Shown in pieces: positions 1 through 7,760 of a stretch of 34,158 nucleotides of DNA. A model generated the notes under the pieces. That model did not search any database, had not been told where the DNA came from, and was given only the letters and a program-made list of their open reading frames with translations. The position numbers and the translations under genes were made by a program. Origin of the DNA: JBFHIJ01 sp041596515 (GTDB taxonomy: Bacteria > Bacteroidota > Ignavibacteria > Kapaibacteriales > UBA2268); assembly GCA_041596515.1 (NCBI GenBank), contig JBFHIJ010000033.1:1-34158 (forward strand). Direction: 5' to 3'. Within the stretch, counting starts at the first letter, position 1; each line of letters opens with the position of its first letter.

Positions 1-29
1 GGTCGGGAGTTCGACTCTCTCCTCGCCCA
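1..29 (+). tRNA. tRNA-Val, 3' part (cut by window start)
   Basis: This is the variable-loop/T-arm/acceptor end of a tRNA. It is identical to the same part of the complete tRNA-Val that begins 51 bases downstream, including the T-arm and the CTCGCCC acceptor strand with discriminator A. It is therefore the preceding copy of a tandem tRNA-Val pair. The anticodon lies outside the window, so the identity is inferred from the downstream copy. Confidence 0.85.
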
Positions 30-80
30 CATATTTAAAAATCTCAAGATGCCGTACTTTTCTTTTTTAGAAAAGTCTTC

Positions 81-155
81 GGGCGAGTAGCTCAGTTGGT
101 CTAGAGCACCTGCCTTACAAGCAGGGGGTCGGGAGTTCGACTCTCTCCTCGCCCA
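81..155 (+). tRNA. tRNA-Val (anticodon TAC)
   Basis: A complete cloverleaf can be drawn. The acceptor stem is GGGCGAG/CTCGCCC with discriminator A155. The anticodon stem CCTGC/GCAGG encloses the loop CTTACAA, giving anticodon TAC, which reads valine GTA codons. CCA is not fully encoded. The spacer from the previous copy is only 51 bases and has no obvious promoter, so the two copies are probably co-transcribed and end at the hairpin terminator at 174-205. Confidence 0.95.
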
Positions 156-173
156 CATCCATATGGAAATAAG

Positions 174-205
174 TCCTATGTTCTCTAACGAGCATAGGAT
201 TTTTT
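174..205 (+). terminator. Rho-independent terminator after the tRNA-Val pair
   Basis: The stem TCCTATG (174-180) pairs with CATAGGA (193-199) and is followed by TTTTTT (200-205). It ends the tRNA transcript. Without an A-run on the other side it is less convincing as a terminator for the convergent S24 gene that ends at 226. Confidence 0.8.
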
Positions 206-225
206 GTATATAGTTATTACTATTG

Positions 226-852
226 TCAGTTTGTAATTGCAGCAATTTGAAATTTCACTACGCCTATTATCTTTAGGTTATCTAAGCTATATACTTTGAA
301 AGGTGAAAATTTGGGATTTTCTGAAAAGAGGTATATACTACCATCTATTTCTTTGTATCTTTTTATAAAGATCCTGCCCATATACATGGCTACAATTATA
401 TCATCTTCCTTTGCCTTAGCATTGCTATCTACCAGGACATGATCTCCATCTTTAATTCCAGCGTTTATCATAGAATCACCGGTAACCATATACACTTGAT
501 ATTGTGAAAAATCAACAACACCCGGCAGTAATTTTGTTACTTCCGGCAATATATGTTCTATCTCTTCTTTGCTGGCAAAGACAAGTGATAGAGTTCTTTC
601 TATTTCCCGCTGTGTATCTTTTGAGATTAGATAATCAAGGAAGGCATCTTCGTTAGCTCTTTTGAAGATTCCCTTTTGGCGGATTTTGCATTCGTTAATT
701 GCTTCGTCAAACTTCTTCTGTTGATGCGTATACCCCAACAGTTCCTGCTGGGAATATTTTTTGACAAGATTATAAAGTGCATAATCACTTACTTCATGTA
801 ACTTACTTAGTCTGCTGACTGTCATCTTCTGATTTAGATTGCTCTTTAACAT
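226..852 (-). CDS. S24 (LexA/UmuD-like) peptidase-domain regulator
   Basis: The 208-residue protein has a C-terminal S24 serine-peptidase fold (about residues 112-208). The Ser/Lys dyad is visible: Ser127 in TGDSM, followed by a GIKDGDHVLVD strand, and Lys164 in FIKRYKEIDG. In phage repressors and UmuD this domain cuts its own linker when RecA filaments form. Residues 11-40 look like a small helical, possibly HTH, segment. No Ala-Gly or Cys-Gly pair lies about 35 residues before Ser127, so self-cleavage is uncertain. The gene overlaps the upstream XRE gene by 50 bases in another frame, so the two are one transcript and probably a split CI-like repressor. An internal ATG at 825 preceded by AGAAG is an alternative start and would reduce the overlap. 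Confidence 0.8.
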   Translation of the reverse strand: MLKSNLNQKMTVSRLSKLHEVSDYALYNLVKKYSQQELLGYTHQQKKFDEAINECKIRQKGIFKRANEDAFLDYLISKDTQREIERTLSLVFASKEEIEHILPEVTKLLPGVVDFSQYQVYMVTGDSMINAGIKDGDHVLVDSNAKAKEDDIIVAMYMGRIFIKRYKEIDGSIYLFSENPKFSPFKVYSLDNLKIIGVVKFQIAAITN

Positions 853-1204
853 ATTTCATTATATCACCTGCCACTGCAGTCATTTCATCGGCTTTGCCTA
901 AAAGGTACTGCAGCTTTGAATGATTTATATTTACTTCGTCTTGCACTTGTTCAATTATTTCTGCTCTCCTCTTTTCACCCTCACCTGTTAGTATATATAT
1001 CGGATTGATACCTCTGTAATATAACTCTACAAGCACTCTATTCGGGATATTAGCTTTGCCTTGTTCATAGTTTGATATGTTGGCAGACTTTTCGTGCAGT
1101 ATTTCAGCAAACTGAGATACTGTCAGACCATCAAATGCAAACAGCCTAACCTCTTTGAGCCTTCTGCCAATATTTTTTTTAAGATTGTCCATTTTTTCTT
1201 GCAT
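803..1204 (-). CDS. XRE-family (Cro/CI-like) helix-turn-helix repressor
   Basis: The 133-residue protein carries an N-terminal XRE helix-turn-helix at about residues 10-70, with the pattern IGRRLKEVR, LTVSQFAEIL, SANISNYEQG and the Ile/Pro-rich fourth helix ending ILTGEGEKRR. The C-terminal 60 residues are charged and helical and may dimerise. It would bind DNA and repress the divergent Mor-like gene and its own promoter. An internal ATG at 1192 is also plausible, because neither start has a strong ribosome site. It is followed in the same transcript by the S24 peptidase gene. This repressor/peptidase/activator arrangement is typical of temperate phages and conjugative elements. Confidence 0.85.
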   Translation of the reverse strand: MQEKMDNLKKNIGRRLKEVRLFAFDGLTVSQFAEILHEKSANISNYEQGKANIPNRVLVELYYRGINPIYILTGEGEKRRAEIIEQVQDEVNINHSKLQYLLGKADEMTAVAGDIMKYVKEQSKSEDDSQQTK

Positions 1205-1215
1205 AAAAAGTATTT

Positions 1216-1250
1216 TTTACTTATTATTACAAGTAAATATTACTACAAAT
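1216..1250. promoter_or_regulatory. Operator O1 and promoter of the XRE/S24 transcript
   Basis: TTTACTT (1216-1222) and AAGTAAA (1231-1237) form a perfect 7-bp inverted repeat. It overlaps the palindrome AGTAAATATTACT (1232-1244). Read on the minus strand, TTTGTAGTAAT (1250-1240) resembles the TTTGTATAAT box seen before other genes here and overlaps the palindrome, which is where an autoregulating repressor would sit. Binding by the XRE protein is inference. Confidence 0.5.
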
Positions 1251-1311
1251 AGCATTATTTACTCTGTATAGAATTTTATATATAATATACTACAATTTAA
1301 TTACGTATACA

Positions 1312-1324
1312 AGTAATAATTACC
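1312..1324. promoter_or_regulatory. Operator O2 before the Mor-like gene
   Basis: AGTAATAATTACC contains the palindrome GTAAT-A-ATTAC. Together with its flanks it resembles O1: both start ACAAGTAA, continue through a TTAC half-site and end near a CAAAT. It lies 9 bases before the Shine-Dalgarno of the Mor-like gene, so occupancy could block that gene. Confidence 0.45.
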
Positions 1325-1346
1325 TACCAAATAAGGAAATTGTGTG

Positions 1347-1628
1347 ATGAAAGATATTTTTAATGAAATCCGGGCAGAAGAACTAACTGAAGACCTCCAA
1401 GATTTATCGGAGCTTATTGGAATAGAAAGTGTAAGAAAACTTTTGAAATTTTATGCAGGTGCGCAGTTTTACATTCCTAAAATAACACGGTTGGATTCTT
1501 TTATTTTTAACTATCTTAATAAAAACAGAAGCAAAGGTACAAAAGCTTTGGCAAATGAGCTTTCTTGCTCTGAACAGTATGTAAGAAATAAAAGAAAAGC
1601 ACTACAAGAGATGATTAAGAGCCTTTAG
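1347..1628 (+). CDS. Mor-family transcription activator (phage Mu Mor/C-like)
   Basis: The 93-residue protein matches the pattern of the Mor activator family. It has a helical dimerisation part with ELIGIESVRKLLKFYAGAQF, the short YIPK beta strand, and a C-terminal helix-turn-helix with ALANELSCSEQYVRNKRKAL. In phage Mu, Mor binds the middle promoter as a dimer and recruits RNA polymerase. The ATG at 1347 is preferred (AAGGA at 1333-1337, 9-base spacing). A GTG at 1344 adds one codon. It is divergent from the XRE/S24 pair across two candidate operators, so it would be kept silent until repression is lifted. No target operon is visible downstream, where fbp, a housekeeping gene, follows. Confidence 0.75.
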   Translation: MKDIFNEIRAEELTEDLQDLSELIGIESVRKLLKFYAGAQFYIPKITRLDSFIFNYLNKNRSKGTKALANELSCSEQYVRNKRKALQEMIKSL

Positions 1629-1733
1629 AAGCTCGTATTGTAACAATTTTTTGCAAAATTGCGAGTCTAACTTTGTTTATAAAGAAAAATACTGTAACTT
1701 TACACCATAAGCAAACAATGAACGGACAATCTT

Positions 1734-2768
1734 ATGCCATTTTCTACTCATAGATTAGTTACTATTGATCATCACATTGCTGAAGAAGAAGATTTACACC
1801 CTGAGGCAACCGGTGATTTTTCAGCTCTTTTGCATGACATTCTTTTTGCTATCAGGATTATAGCCAGAGATGTCAGAAGGGCAGGTCTTAACGATATATT
1901 AGGATTAGATAAAAAAACCAATATACATGGCGAGCAAGTCAGAAAGTTAGATACGTATTCCAATGACGTCATAAAAAGTGCTTTAATCAAAGGCGGCAAT
2001 GTCTGTGTAATGGCTTCAGAAGAAAATGATGATATTATCATTCCTGATAATGGGAAATTTGGCAAGTATGTAGTAGCATTTGACCCACTCGACGGTTCTA
2101 ATAATATAGATGCAAATATTACTATCGGTACTATATTTTCTGTATACAAACGATTAGATAGCAAATCAGATGCTGCAGGCACAGTTGAAGATTTGCTACA
2201 GCAGGGCTATAAGCAAGTAGCAGCAATTTACGTATTGTATGGCTCTTCTACTAACCTTGTTTATACCACAGGTCATGGTGTTAATGTTTTCACTTATGAT
2301 CCGACTTTAGGCGAGTTCCTACTCACTAAGAAAAATTTGAAAATTCCTTCACGTGGCTCTATATATTCTACTAATGTAGGCTATTTTAATAAATGGCATA
2401 AGTGGAACCAGCAGTACATAGAATACTTAAATGAATTTTCGGAAGATGGCGTACGACCTTATTCCTTGCGTTACATTGCTACCGGTGTGGCGGACATACA
2501 TAGAACTCTGCATTATGGTGGCATTTACCTTTACTATAAAGACTCTTTCTATACCAATGGGAAACTACGATTAGTCTATGAAGCTAATGCTCTTGCTATG
2601 ATTATAGAGCAGGCAGGCGGAAGAGCCATAGATGGAGAAAAAAGAATATTAAGCATCAAACCGCATTCTATTCATCAGAGAACACCTGTTATTTTTGGTA
2701 GTGAAGAGGATGTAAACGAAGCTGAAATGTTTATCAAAGGTGAGCATCCATACCAAAAAGATAAATAA
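1734..2768 (+). CDS. fbp: Fructose-1,6-bisphosphatase, class I
   Basis: The 344-residue protein hydrolyses fructose-1,6-bisphosphate to fructose-6-phosphate in gluconeogenesis. The metal-binding signature FDPLDGSNNID is at about residues 116-126 and the SEEND motif at 95-99. The later YIATGVADIHRTL and the G-R-L-R-L-V-Y-E-A sugar-phosphate segment followed by EQAGG fit the class I family, and the length is normal for it. The start at 1734 gives the usual N-terminus; there is only a weak ribosome site. It stands alone: the upstream Mor-like gene is unrelated, and the next gene is convergent and only 7 bases away. A TTTGTTTATAA box near 1673 may be part of its promoter. Confidence 0.95.
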   Translation: MPFSTHRLVTIDHHIAEEEDLHPEATGDFSALLHDILFAIRIIARDVRRAGLNDILGLDKKTNIHGEQVRKLDTYSNDVIKSALIKGGNVCVMASEENDDIIIPDNGKFGKYVVAFDPLDGSNNIDANITIGTIFSVYKRLDSKSDAAGTVEDLLQQGYKQVAAIYVLYGSSTNLVYTTGHGVNVFTYDPTLGEFLLTKKNLKIPSRGSIYSTNVGYFNKWHKWNQQYIEYLNEFSEDGVRPYSLRYIATGVADIHRTLHYGGIYLYYKDSFYTNGKLRLVYEANALAMIIEQAGGRAIDGEKRILSIKPHSIHQRTPVIFGSEEDVNEAEMFIKGEHPYQKDK

Positions 2769-2775
2769 CTGCTAT

Positions 2776-3894
2776 CTACAAAGTTTTTTCGTAGTAAGTG
2801 GATGTTCCGGTTTGTATTATTTCACGGATTATTTTTGCTGTAAATGTACCTACTCCATTGATTTCTCTGACAGATTTAAGCGTCTCCAACGAATCAGTAA
2901 GTGATCTGATTTTTCGTGCTGCTTGAAGGTAAGGCGTCTTATGTCCTCGTAGTTTGGAGATATAGTCCAAATGTTCCAACATGATGGCTGCTTTTGTGTT
3001 CAGGTCGAATATATTTTTAGCTAAGGAAACATTTATCCTTCTCGGCATTTTGTAATGCCCTGCCACCTGATCAAAGACAGAATTAAGATATTCGTAGTAA
3101 TCAACGTTGGCATTTCCCCATCTGTTTTTGTTATAAACCATGTCATAATTGATAGCTAACTCCGGAAAGTTTGCATCCAGTACTTTCATAAAGTGCTCTT
3201 TTTGCCGTCCCTCTTTGAGAGTCATTCCTCCAAATACAACATACATCGCACCGGCTTCTTTTGCCATTCTGATGGTATAGTCAATCTGCTGTGGCGTGTC
3301 AGTCACAAATGGTATAACAGGCATCAGAAATATTCCGGTAGGTATCCCCATACTTCTAAAGTGTTCTATAGTTTTTAGCTTCTGAGTTGGTGATGGTGCA
3401 TTAGGCTCAAATATCTTAGCGAGCTTATCATCAGCAGTGGAAAAACTCATAGAAAATAGTGCCGCGCGCTTTTGATAAATATCTCTGATGATTTCGCTGT
3501 CTCTTATAGCAAGAGGTGATCGAGTCAGGATGTGAACTGCATGACCATATTTCAGCATTAACTCTAAGGCTTTTTTAGATAATTCAAACTTCTTTTCTGC
3601 GGGTTGATAGCTATCATTTATTCCACCTCCTAATAGAAAGAATGCCTTTTCAAAAGGTTTCCTTTTACGAGTAGGGTTTAGCTCTTTATCTAATATATCT
3701 CCTGCATTTTCCTTAACTTCTATTTCCGTAGCAAAGTTTGCAGGTGCATAGTAGCTCTCTGCCCTACCGTCACAATAACTACAGTTATGAGCACACCCTC
3801 TATAAAGATTCATGCCGTAAGCTGAGAGGAACCATGAGTCCACGTGCTTCATTGGCCTCAGTATAGATTTTGACTGTATAGTATTATAAACCAT
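2776..3894 (-). CDS. SPL-family radical SAM protein with C-terminal HhH-like segment
   Basis: The 372-residue protein has a radical SAM CxxxCxxC cluster (Cys34, Cys38, Cys41 in GCAHNCSYC) near the N-terminus, as in the spore photoproduct lyase-like (Rv2578c/SplB-like) group. The TIM-barrel follows, with LGGGINDSYQPAE and GIFLMPVIPFVTDT. The last 60 residues look helical and include NGVGTFTAKIIREI, a helix-hairpin-helix-like pattern that suggests nucleic-acid contact. The start was chosen at 3894 because its ATG overlaps the upstream stop (TAATG) and follows an AAAAGGAAG ribosome site. A longer reading from 3951 would lie inside the upstream gene. The substrate is unknown; true SPL activity should not be assumed. 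Confidence 0.8.
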   Translation of the reverse strand: MVYNTIQSKSILRPMKHVDSWFLSAYGMNLYRGCAHNCSYCDGRAESYYAPANFATEIEVKENAGDILDKELNPTRKRKPFEKAFFLLGGGINDSYQPAEKKFELSKKALELMLKYGHAVHILTRSPLAIRDSEIIRDIYQKRAALFSMSFSTADDKLAKIFEPNAPSPTQKLKTIEHFRSMGIPTGIFLMPVIPFVTDTPQQIDYTIRMAKEAGAMYVVFGGMTLKEGRQKEHFMKVLDANFPELAINYDMVYNKNRWGNANVDYYEYLNSVFDQVAGHYKMPRRINVSLAKNIFDLNTKAAIMLEHLDYISKLRGHKTPYLQAARKIRSLTDSLETLKSVREINGVGTFTAKIIREIIQTGTSTYYEKTL

Positions 3895-4358
3895 TACTTC
3901 CTTTTTATCTGAGTGTCCATGTATATTTTGAGATACTTTTCGGAGTCCCACTCGCCTATTTGAAATCTGAATGTAGAATCATCTTCATAGATCCATGAAT
4001 CGCGCATCTTTAGCTTCTTTCCATGCAGTGTATAGTCATAGTCAAAATATATATTTCTATCTTGAGTTGTAATATGTAAGTTCAAAGTAGTATCTTCTAA
4101 ATCACAATGCACAGCATTTTGTAAGATAGTAATTCTATTCTCCGACAGCAAATACAGCTCAGATTTTTTTGACTTTTTTGCGAAAGTTTTGTGCAAATAT
4201 ATGGAATCATTTTCTTTAGAAAACTCGTATTCTTGATAAAGATAATCTCCATCCTCAAAATACTCTTCCACATACCACACTTCACCAACAAGCCGATCTA
4301 TAGCTACATTGTTACTAACTGAAAATGCCAAAAGCAAAAGAATAATAAATGACTTCAT
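3894..4358 (-). CDS. Small exported protein of unknown function
   Basis: The protein is 154 residues long. It begins with a short signal-peptide-like segment (KSFIILLLLAFSVSNNVA) and continues as a soluble, Tyr/Asp/Glu-rich domain with alternating beta-like segments (VGEVWYVEEYF, WDSEKYLKIY). I do not recognise the family; the pattern recalls lipocalin-like single-domain proteins, but that is only a guess. The ATG at 4358 has an AGGAG site 7-8 bases upstream. Its stop overlaps the start of the radical SAM gene (TAATG), so the two are translationally coupled. Confidence 0.65.
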   Translation of the reverse strand: MKSFIILLLLAFSVSNNVAIDRLVGEVWYVEEYFEDGDYLYQEYEFSKENDSIYLHKTFAKKSKKSELYLLSENRITILQNAVHCDLEDTTLNLHITTQDRNIYFDYDYTLHGKKLKMRDSWIYEDDSTFRFQIGEWDSEKYLKIYMDTQIKRK

Positions 4359-4447
4359 CAAAATAGCTCCTTTTTTATGTCAATATACACAAGAAAAATA
4401 GTTTTTTATCAAATTACATATAAATACTCGAACGCTGTTTCAAGATA

Positions 4448-4457
4448 TTTGTATAAT
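4448..4457 (+). promoter_or_regulatory. Promoter -10-like box TTTGTATAAT
   Basis: TTTGTATAAT, continuing as TTTG, lies about 65 bases before the TonB receptor start. The same decamer occurs before the methyltransferase and tldD genes, with variants before two tRNA genes, porU and the Cys-rich secreted protein. Confidence 0.55.
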
Positions 4458-4521
4458 TTTGTATCAGATTTCTTTCATTTATATAGTTTTATATTTGGAC
4501 TATTGCATGCAAAATATTAAT

Positions 4522-6861
4522 ATGAACAAAACTAAGCTATTCAAGCAATTTCTAATGCTAATCTCCATTTGTCTTTTGACAATATCTCCTCATTCCTTGC
4601 TTGCCGGAGATATCTCCGGAACGGTTAAGGAGAAGAAGTCAGGTGAATATGTGATAAGTGCAACTGTTGCCTTGTATAAAGATTCTATTTATGAGGGTGC
4701 AAAGCCGGTTACCGGGGCATATACAAACAAATATGGTTTCTTCTCGATACCGAATGTCAAGCAGGGAAGCTACAAACTAATTTTTTCGAGAGTAGATAAA
4801 TTCCCTACTGTGATAGATATTCAAATGGAAGAAGAAAATATTTCTCTTCAAGTAGACATGGAAGATAAAACTACTCAGACAGATAAAATCACAGTTGAAG
4901 CTAAAAGAGAGCTTACATCGACAAAGACTATCAGCTCTGTAGAAATTAGCACTGAGTTTATCAGTAAAATGCCTTCTATAGGTGGTGAAACGGATATATT
5001 TAGAACTCTACAACTGCTACCGGGAGTCCAACAAAATTCCGAACTATCAAGTGGTTTGTATGTGAGAGGCGGCAGTCCTGACCAGAACTTAACACTTCTT
5101 GACGGTGTAATAGTTTACAACCCTTCTCACTTGGGTGGCTTCCTAAGCTCATTTAATTCTGACGCAATTCAAAATGTCAACCTAATCAAAGGGGCTTTCC
5201 CTGCAGAGTACGGCGGCCGTATTTCGTCAGTGTTAGACCTTAGCATGAAAGAAGGAACAAAGGAAAAGCTTACAGGTCAAGGTGGTATAAGTATGGTCAG
5301 TTCCAGGCTTACATTAGAAGGTCCTTTAAGTGATAACTCGACCTTTATGATTTCGGGGAGGCGGATGTATTTGGATTTAATGCTTGCTCTATCAGGAACA
5401 GAGGATGCACCACAGTATTACTTTTATGACTTTAATGCTAAAACTAATATCCAACTGGGTAAAGACGACAGACTATTTCTAAGTGGTTACTTTGGTAATG
5501 ATGTTCTCAATGCTCCTGAAGATAAAGACGATAACAGCGATGATGAAAATTATTCTATTTTCTGGGGCAATAAAACAGCTAATATAAGATGGTTACACAT
5601 TGCATCTTCCAAGCTATTTACAAACTTCTCGTTTATTTATACAAATTACAATTTTACTTCTGAATTAGAAAATAACCGCAAGAGCATCAATTCGCAAAGC
5701 GGTATAGAAGACTTTATGCTTAAAGCTGAAGCAGAATACTTTCCAACGAAAAATCATAAATTCAAATCAGGTATAGAAGCCATTTATCACCAATTTAAGG
5801 TGAATACTTTAAAAGGTCTTTCAGAAGAAATTGATAAGGCCTTAAACAATGGTAGGAATATTAATTCTTCTGATATATCTTGGTACTTGCAAGATGAGTG
5901 GACTGCCACTGACGCCTTAACTGCTAACATAGGGATAAGGGCAAACTACTTCACTTCAGGCTCTTATTTCAACGCAGAACCAAGACTATCTGCTACCTAT
6001 GATTTAGGTGATCAAAACATATTGAAAGGTGCTTTGGCTTGGTGTCATCAACCTATGCACCTTTTGTTGCGTTCTGAACTGACTTTACCGACTGATGCAT
6101 GGATGCCGGTAAATGACAAGATTAAACCTGCCGACTCATGGCAAGCTGTTTTGGGTTATCAGACTACTTTCGCAAAAGATAAATACCTATTTTCAGTGGA
6201 AGCTTACTATAAGCACATGAACAATCTATACGAATATAGTGATACTGTCAGGTTCTTTGAAACAGCAACTATTGAAGATCAGTTAGTTTCAGGAAGTGGC
6301 AAAGCATATGGCATTGAGTTCTTTCTCCATAAGCAAATAGGAGAATTCTCAGGCTGGGTAGGATATACTTTAGCCTGGACTACTAGAAAATTTGCTGAGT
6401 TAAACGGCGGCGAACCCTTTTCTCCCCGCTATGACCGAAGGCATGACATTAGCGTAGTCCTTGCCTATAAGCTTGGTAAAAAATGGGAACTCGGGCTTAC
6501 TTGGGTTTACGGCACAGGCCAGGCATATACAATGCCTACAGGAAAGTACTACACTAATACTAACGGCTATTCTGAATCCAATTATGTTTATTCTAAACGA
6601 AATGAACACAGGATGCCTGCTTATCATAAGTTAGATATGAATTTCATGTATAAATACGAATGGTTTGGACTCCCTTTTGAGTTATCAATCAATCTCTATA
6701 ATGTATATAATAGATTGAATCCTTTTGCTATGTATTTAGATGAAGAATGGCCGGACTATTTCGATTATGAAGGTAACTCCAACAGTCAACCGGTTACCAA
6801 ACTGAAGACTATCACTCTTTTTCCGTTTATTCCAAGCTTTGGTTTAAGTTTTAAATTTTAA
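4522..6861 (+). CDS. TonB-dependent outer-membrane receptor (carboxypeptidase-regulatory-like N-domain)
   Basis: The 779-residue protein starts with a signal peptide (MNKTKLFKQFLMLISICLL, cut near SLLAG). A carboxypeptidase-regulatory-like beta-sandwich follows (about 30-110, DISGTVKEKKSGEYV to VDMEDKTT), then a plug domain (about 120-230) with LRTLQLLPGVQ-like, YVRGGSPDQNLTLLDG and AFPAEYGGRISSVLDL motifs. The 22-strand barrel ends in an aromatic C-terminus (LSFKF) needed for outer-membrane assembly. It imports a substrate powered by TonB-ExbBD; the substrate is unknown. The ATG at 4522 is chosen because it starts the signal peptide; upstream TTG and ATG codons would add an unlikely extension overlapping the promoter box. 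The DUF4249-like lipoprotein gene follows 10 bases later and is probably its partner. Confidence 0.9.
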   Translation: MNKTKLFKQFLMLISICLLTISPHSLLAGDISGTVKEKKSGEYVISATVALYKDSIYEGAKPVTGAYTNKYGFFSIPNVKQGSYKLIFSRVDKFPTVIDIQMEEENISLQVDMEDKTTQTDKITVEAKRELTSTKTISSVEISTEFISKMPSIGGETDIFRTLQLLPGVQQNSELSSGLYVRGGSPDQNLTLLDGVIVYNPSHLGGFLSSFNSDAIQNVNLIKGAFPAEYGGRISSVLDLSMKEGTKEKLTGQGGISMVSSRLTLEGPLSDNSTFMISGRRMYLDLMLALSGTEDAPQYYFYDFNAKTNIQLGKDDRLFLSGYFGNDVLNAPEDKDDNSDDENYSIFWGNKTANIRWLHIASSKLFTNFSFIYTNYNFTSELENNRKSINSQSGIEDFMLKAEAEYFPTKNHKFKSGIEAIYHQFKVNTLKGLSEEIDKALNNGRNINSSDISWYLQDEWTATDALTANIGIRANYFTSGSYFNAEPRLSATYDLGDQNILKGALAWCHQPMHLLLRSELTLPTDAWMPVNDKIKPADSWQAVLGYQTTFAKDKYLFSVEAYYKHMNNLYEYSDTVRFFETATIEDQLVSGSGKAYGIEFFLHKQIGEFSGWVGYTLAWTTRKFAELNGGEPFSPRYDRRHDISVVLAYKLGKKWELGLTWVYGTGQAYTMPTGKYYTNTNGYSESNYVYSKRNEHRMPAYHKLDMNFMYKYEWFGLPFELSINLYNVYNRLNPFAMYLDEEWPDYFDYEGNSNSQPVTKLKTITLFPFIPSFGLSFKF

Positions 6862-6871
6862 TATAGGCAAT

Positions 6872-7660
6872 ATGATGAAATATTTATATTTAATAATACT
6901 ATTGATTTCTATTTCTGCATGCGAGAAGACTTTAGATGATGCTGTAATACCTTATGTAGAACAACTGGTTATTTTTTCAATGGTAGAAGCAGGTTCTTAT
7001 GATTTAGAAGTAAATATCTCTAAGACATTACCTGTATTAGGAAGCTCTACGGAAGAAGATTCATATATACATGATGTGAAAGCTTACATTACAGATGGCA
7101 CTAATCGGTGGGATCTGGTTTATCTATTTCAAAATAAATATCGCGCAACTGGTTTTGAAGGAGTTGCAGGCAAAACCTACACTATAGTAGCTGAGTGGAA
7201 AGGTAAAAAGGCAACAGCCCAAACAACGATTCCCCCTTCCGATGTGATAAATATATCTAGCTATTATTTAATTGCGAATAACCGCGACTGGGTTACATAT
7301 TACTTAATGGGGCACTGCGAAGGAAGTTCTGATTACGTTTATCAAACAGGACAAGTTAATTATGACTATTATTATTCTAACAGATATTTTACTCTTCCTC
7401 GAGGCAAATCAGTTGTGCAGATTGATGATTTTTGGGGCTATGTTGGGGACGAAACCTATTATTTAAAAGTGCAAATTACTGACATAGCATACTTTGACTT
7501 TCTTGATAATAGCAATAATGGTAATGACTTTGACTTCTTCAGTATAGGTGGCTTAAATGTAGACTGGAACGTGCAAGGTGATGGAATAGGTATGTTTGTC
7601 GGCAGGAATTATTGGCAAGACACTATCCACTTGGGTGATTTACAAGTAGTAAATAATTGA
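6872..7660 (+). CDS. DUF4249-like lipoprotein, partner of the TonB receptor
   Basis: The 262-residue protein has a lipoprotein signal with lipobox SISAC (Cys17) followed by EKTLDD. The body is beta-rich, with an Ig-like first half (VIFSMVEAGSYDLEVNISKT, GVAGKTYTIVAEWKGKKATA) typical of DUF4249 proteins, which in Bacteroidota are usually encoded beside TonB receptors of this type. It is shorter than many members. It probably sits on the outer membrane and helps the receptor of the preceding gene capture or hold a ligand; this role is inferred from gene neighbourhood. It is in an operon with the receptor (10-base gap). Confidence 0.75.
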   Translation: MMKYLYLIILLISISACEKTLDDAVIPYVEQLVIFSMVEAGSYDLEVNISKTLPVLGSSTEEDSYIHDVKAYITDGTNRWDLVYLFQNKYRATGFEGVAGKTYTIVAEWKGKKATAQTTIPPSDVINISSYYLIANNRDWVTYYLMGHCEGSSDYVYQTGQVNYDYYYSNRYFTLPRGKSVVQIDDFWGYVGDETYYLKVQITDIAYFDFLDNSNNGNDFDFFSIGGLNVDWNVQGDGIGMFVGRNYWQDTIHLGDLQVVNN

Positions 7661-7670
7661 GAAATCAAAC

Positions 7671-7760
7671 TTGCAGAATAGCAGTTTCAAAAAAATAATT
7701 TTAACTGCTTTTATTTTGTTCTATTTTGCATCTGTATTACATAAGCGAGGTAAGAAATGA
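7671..7760 (+). CDS. Possible 29-residue membrane peptide upstream of pdxH
   Basis: A TTG-started frame encodes one hydrophobic helix (KKIILTAFILFYFASVL) flanked by Lys/Arg (KKII at one side, HKRGKK at the other). It ends in a TGA that overlaps the pdxH start (ATGA), which is the geometry of translational coupling. Against it, there is no ATG and no strong ribosome site, and the stretch also holds a hairpin (AGCAGTT 7680-7686 with AACTGCT 7703-7709, then TTTATTTTG) that could be the terminator of the receptor/lipoprotein operon. Coding and terminator readings compete. Confidence 0.25.
   Translation: MQNSSFKKIILTAFILFYFASVLHKRGKK

Noticed and set aside
1..1628. Integrated prophage or conjugative element at tRNA-Val
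   Set aside because: No integrase, structural or transfer gene is present, and no partial tRNA-Val copy was found downstream to serve as the second attachment site; only the regulatory trio is supported.
1772..2182. Minus-strand 136-codon frame inside fbp
   Set aside because: It lies wholly inside the conserved fbp coding region and has no family pattern of its own.
4459..4521. Upstream TTG start of the TonB receptor
   Set aside because: It would put extra residues before a normal signal peptide and overlaps the promoter box.
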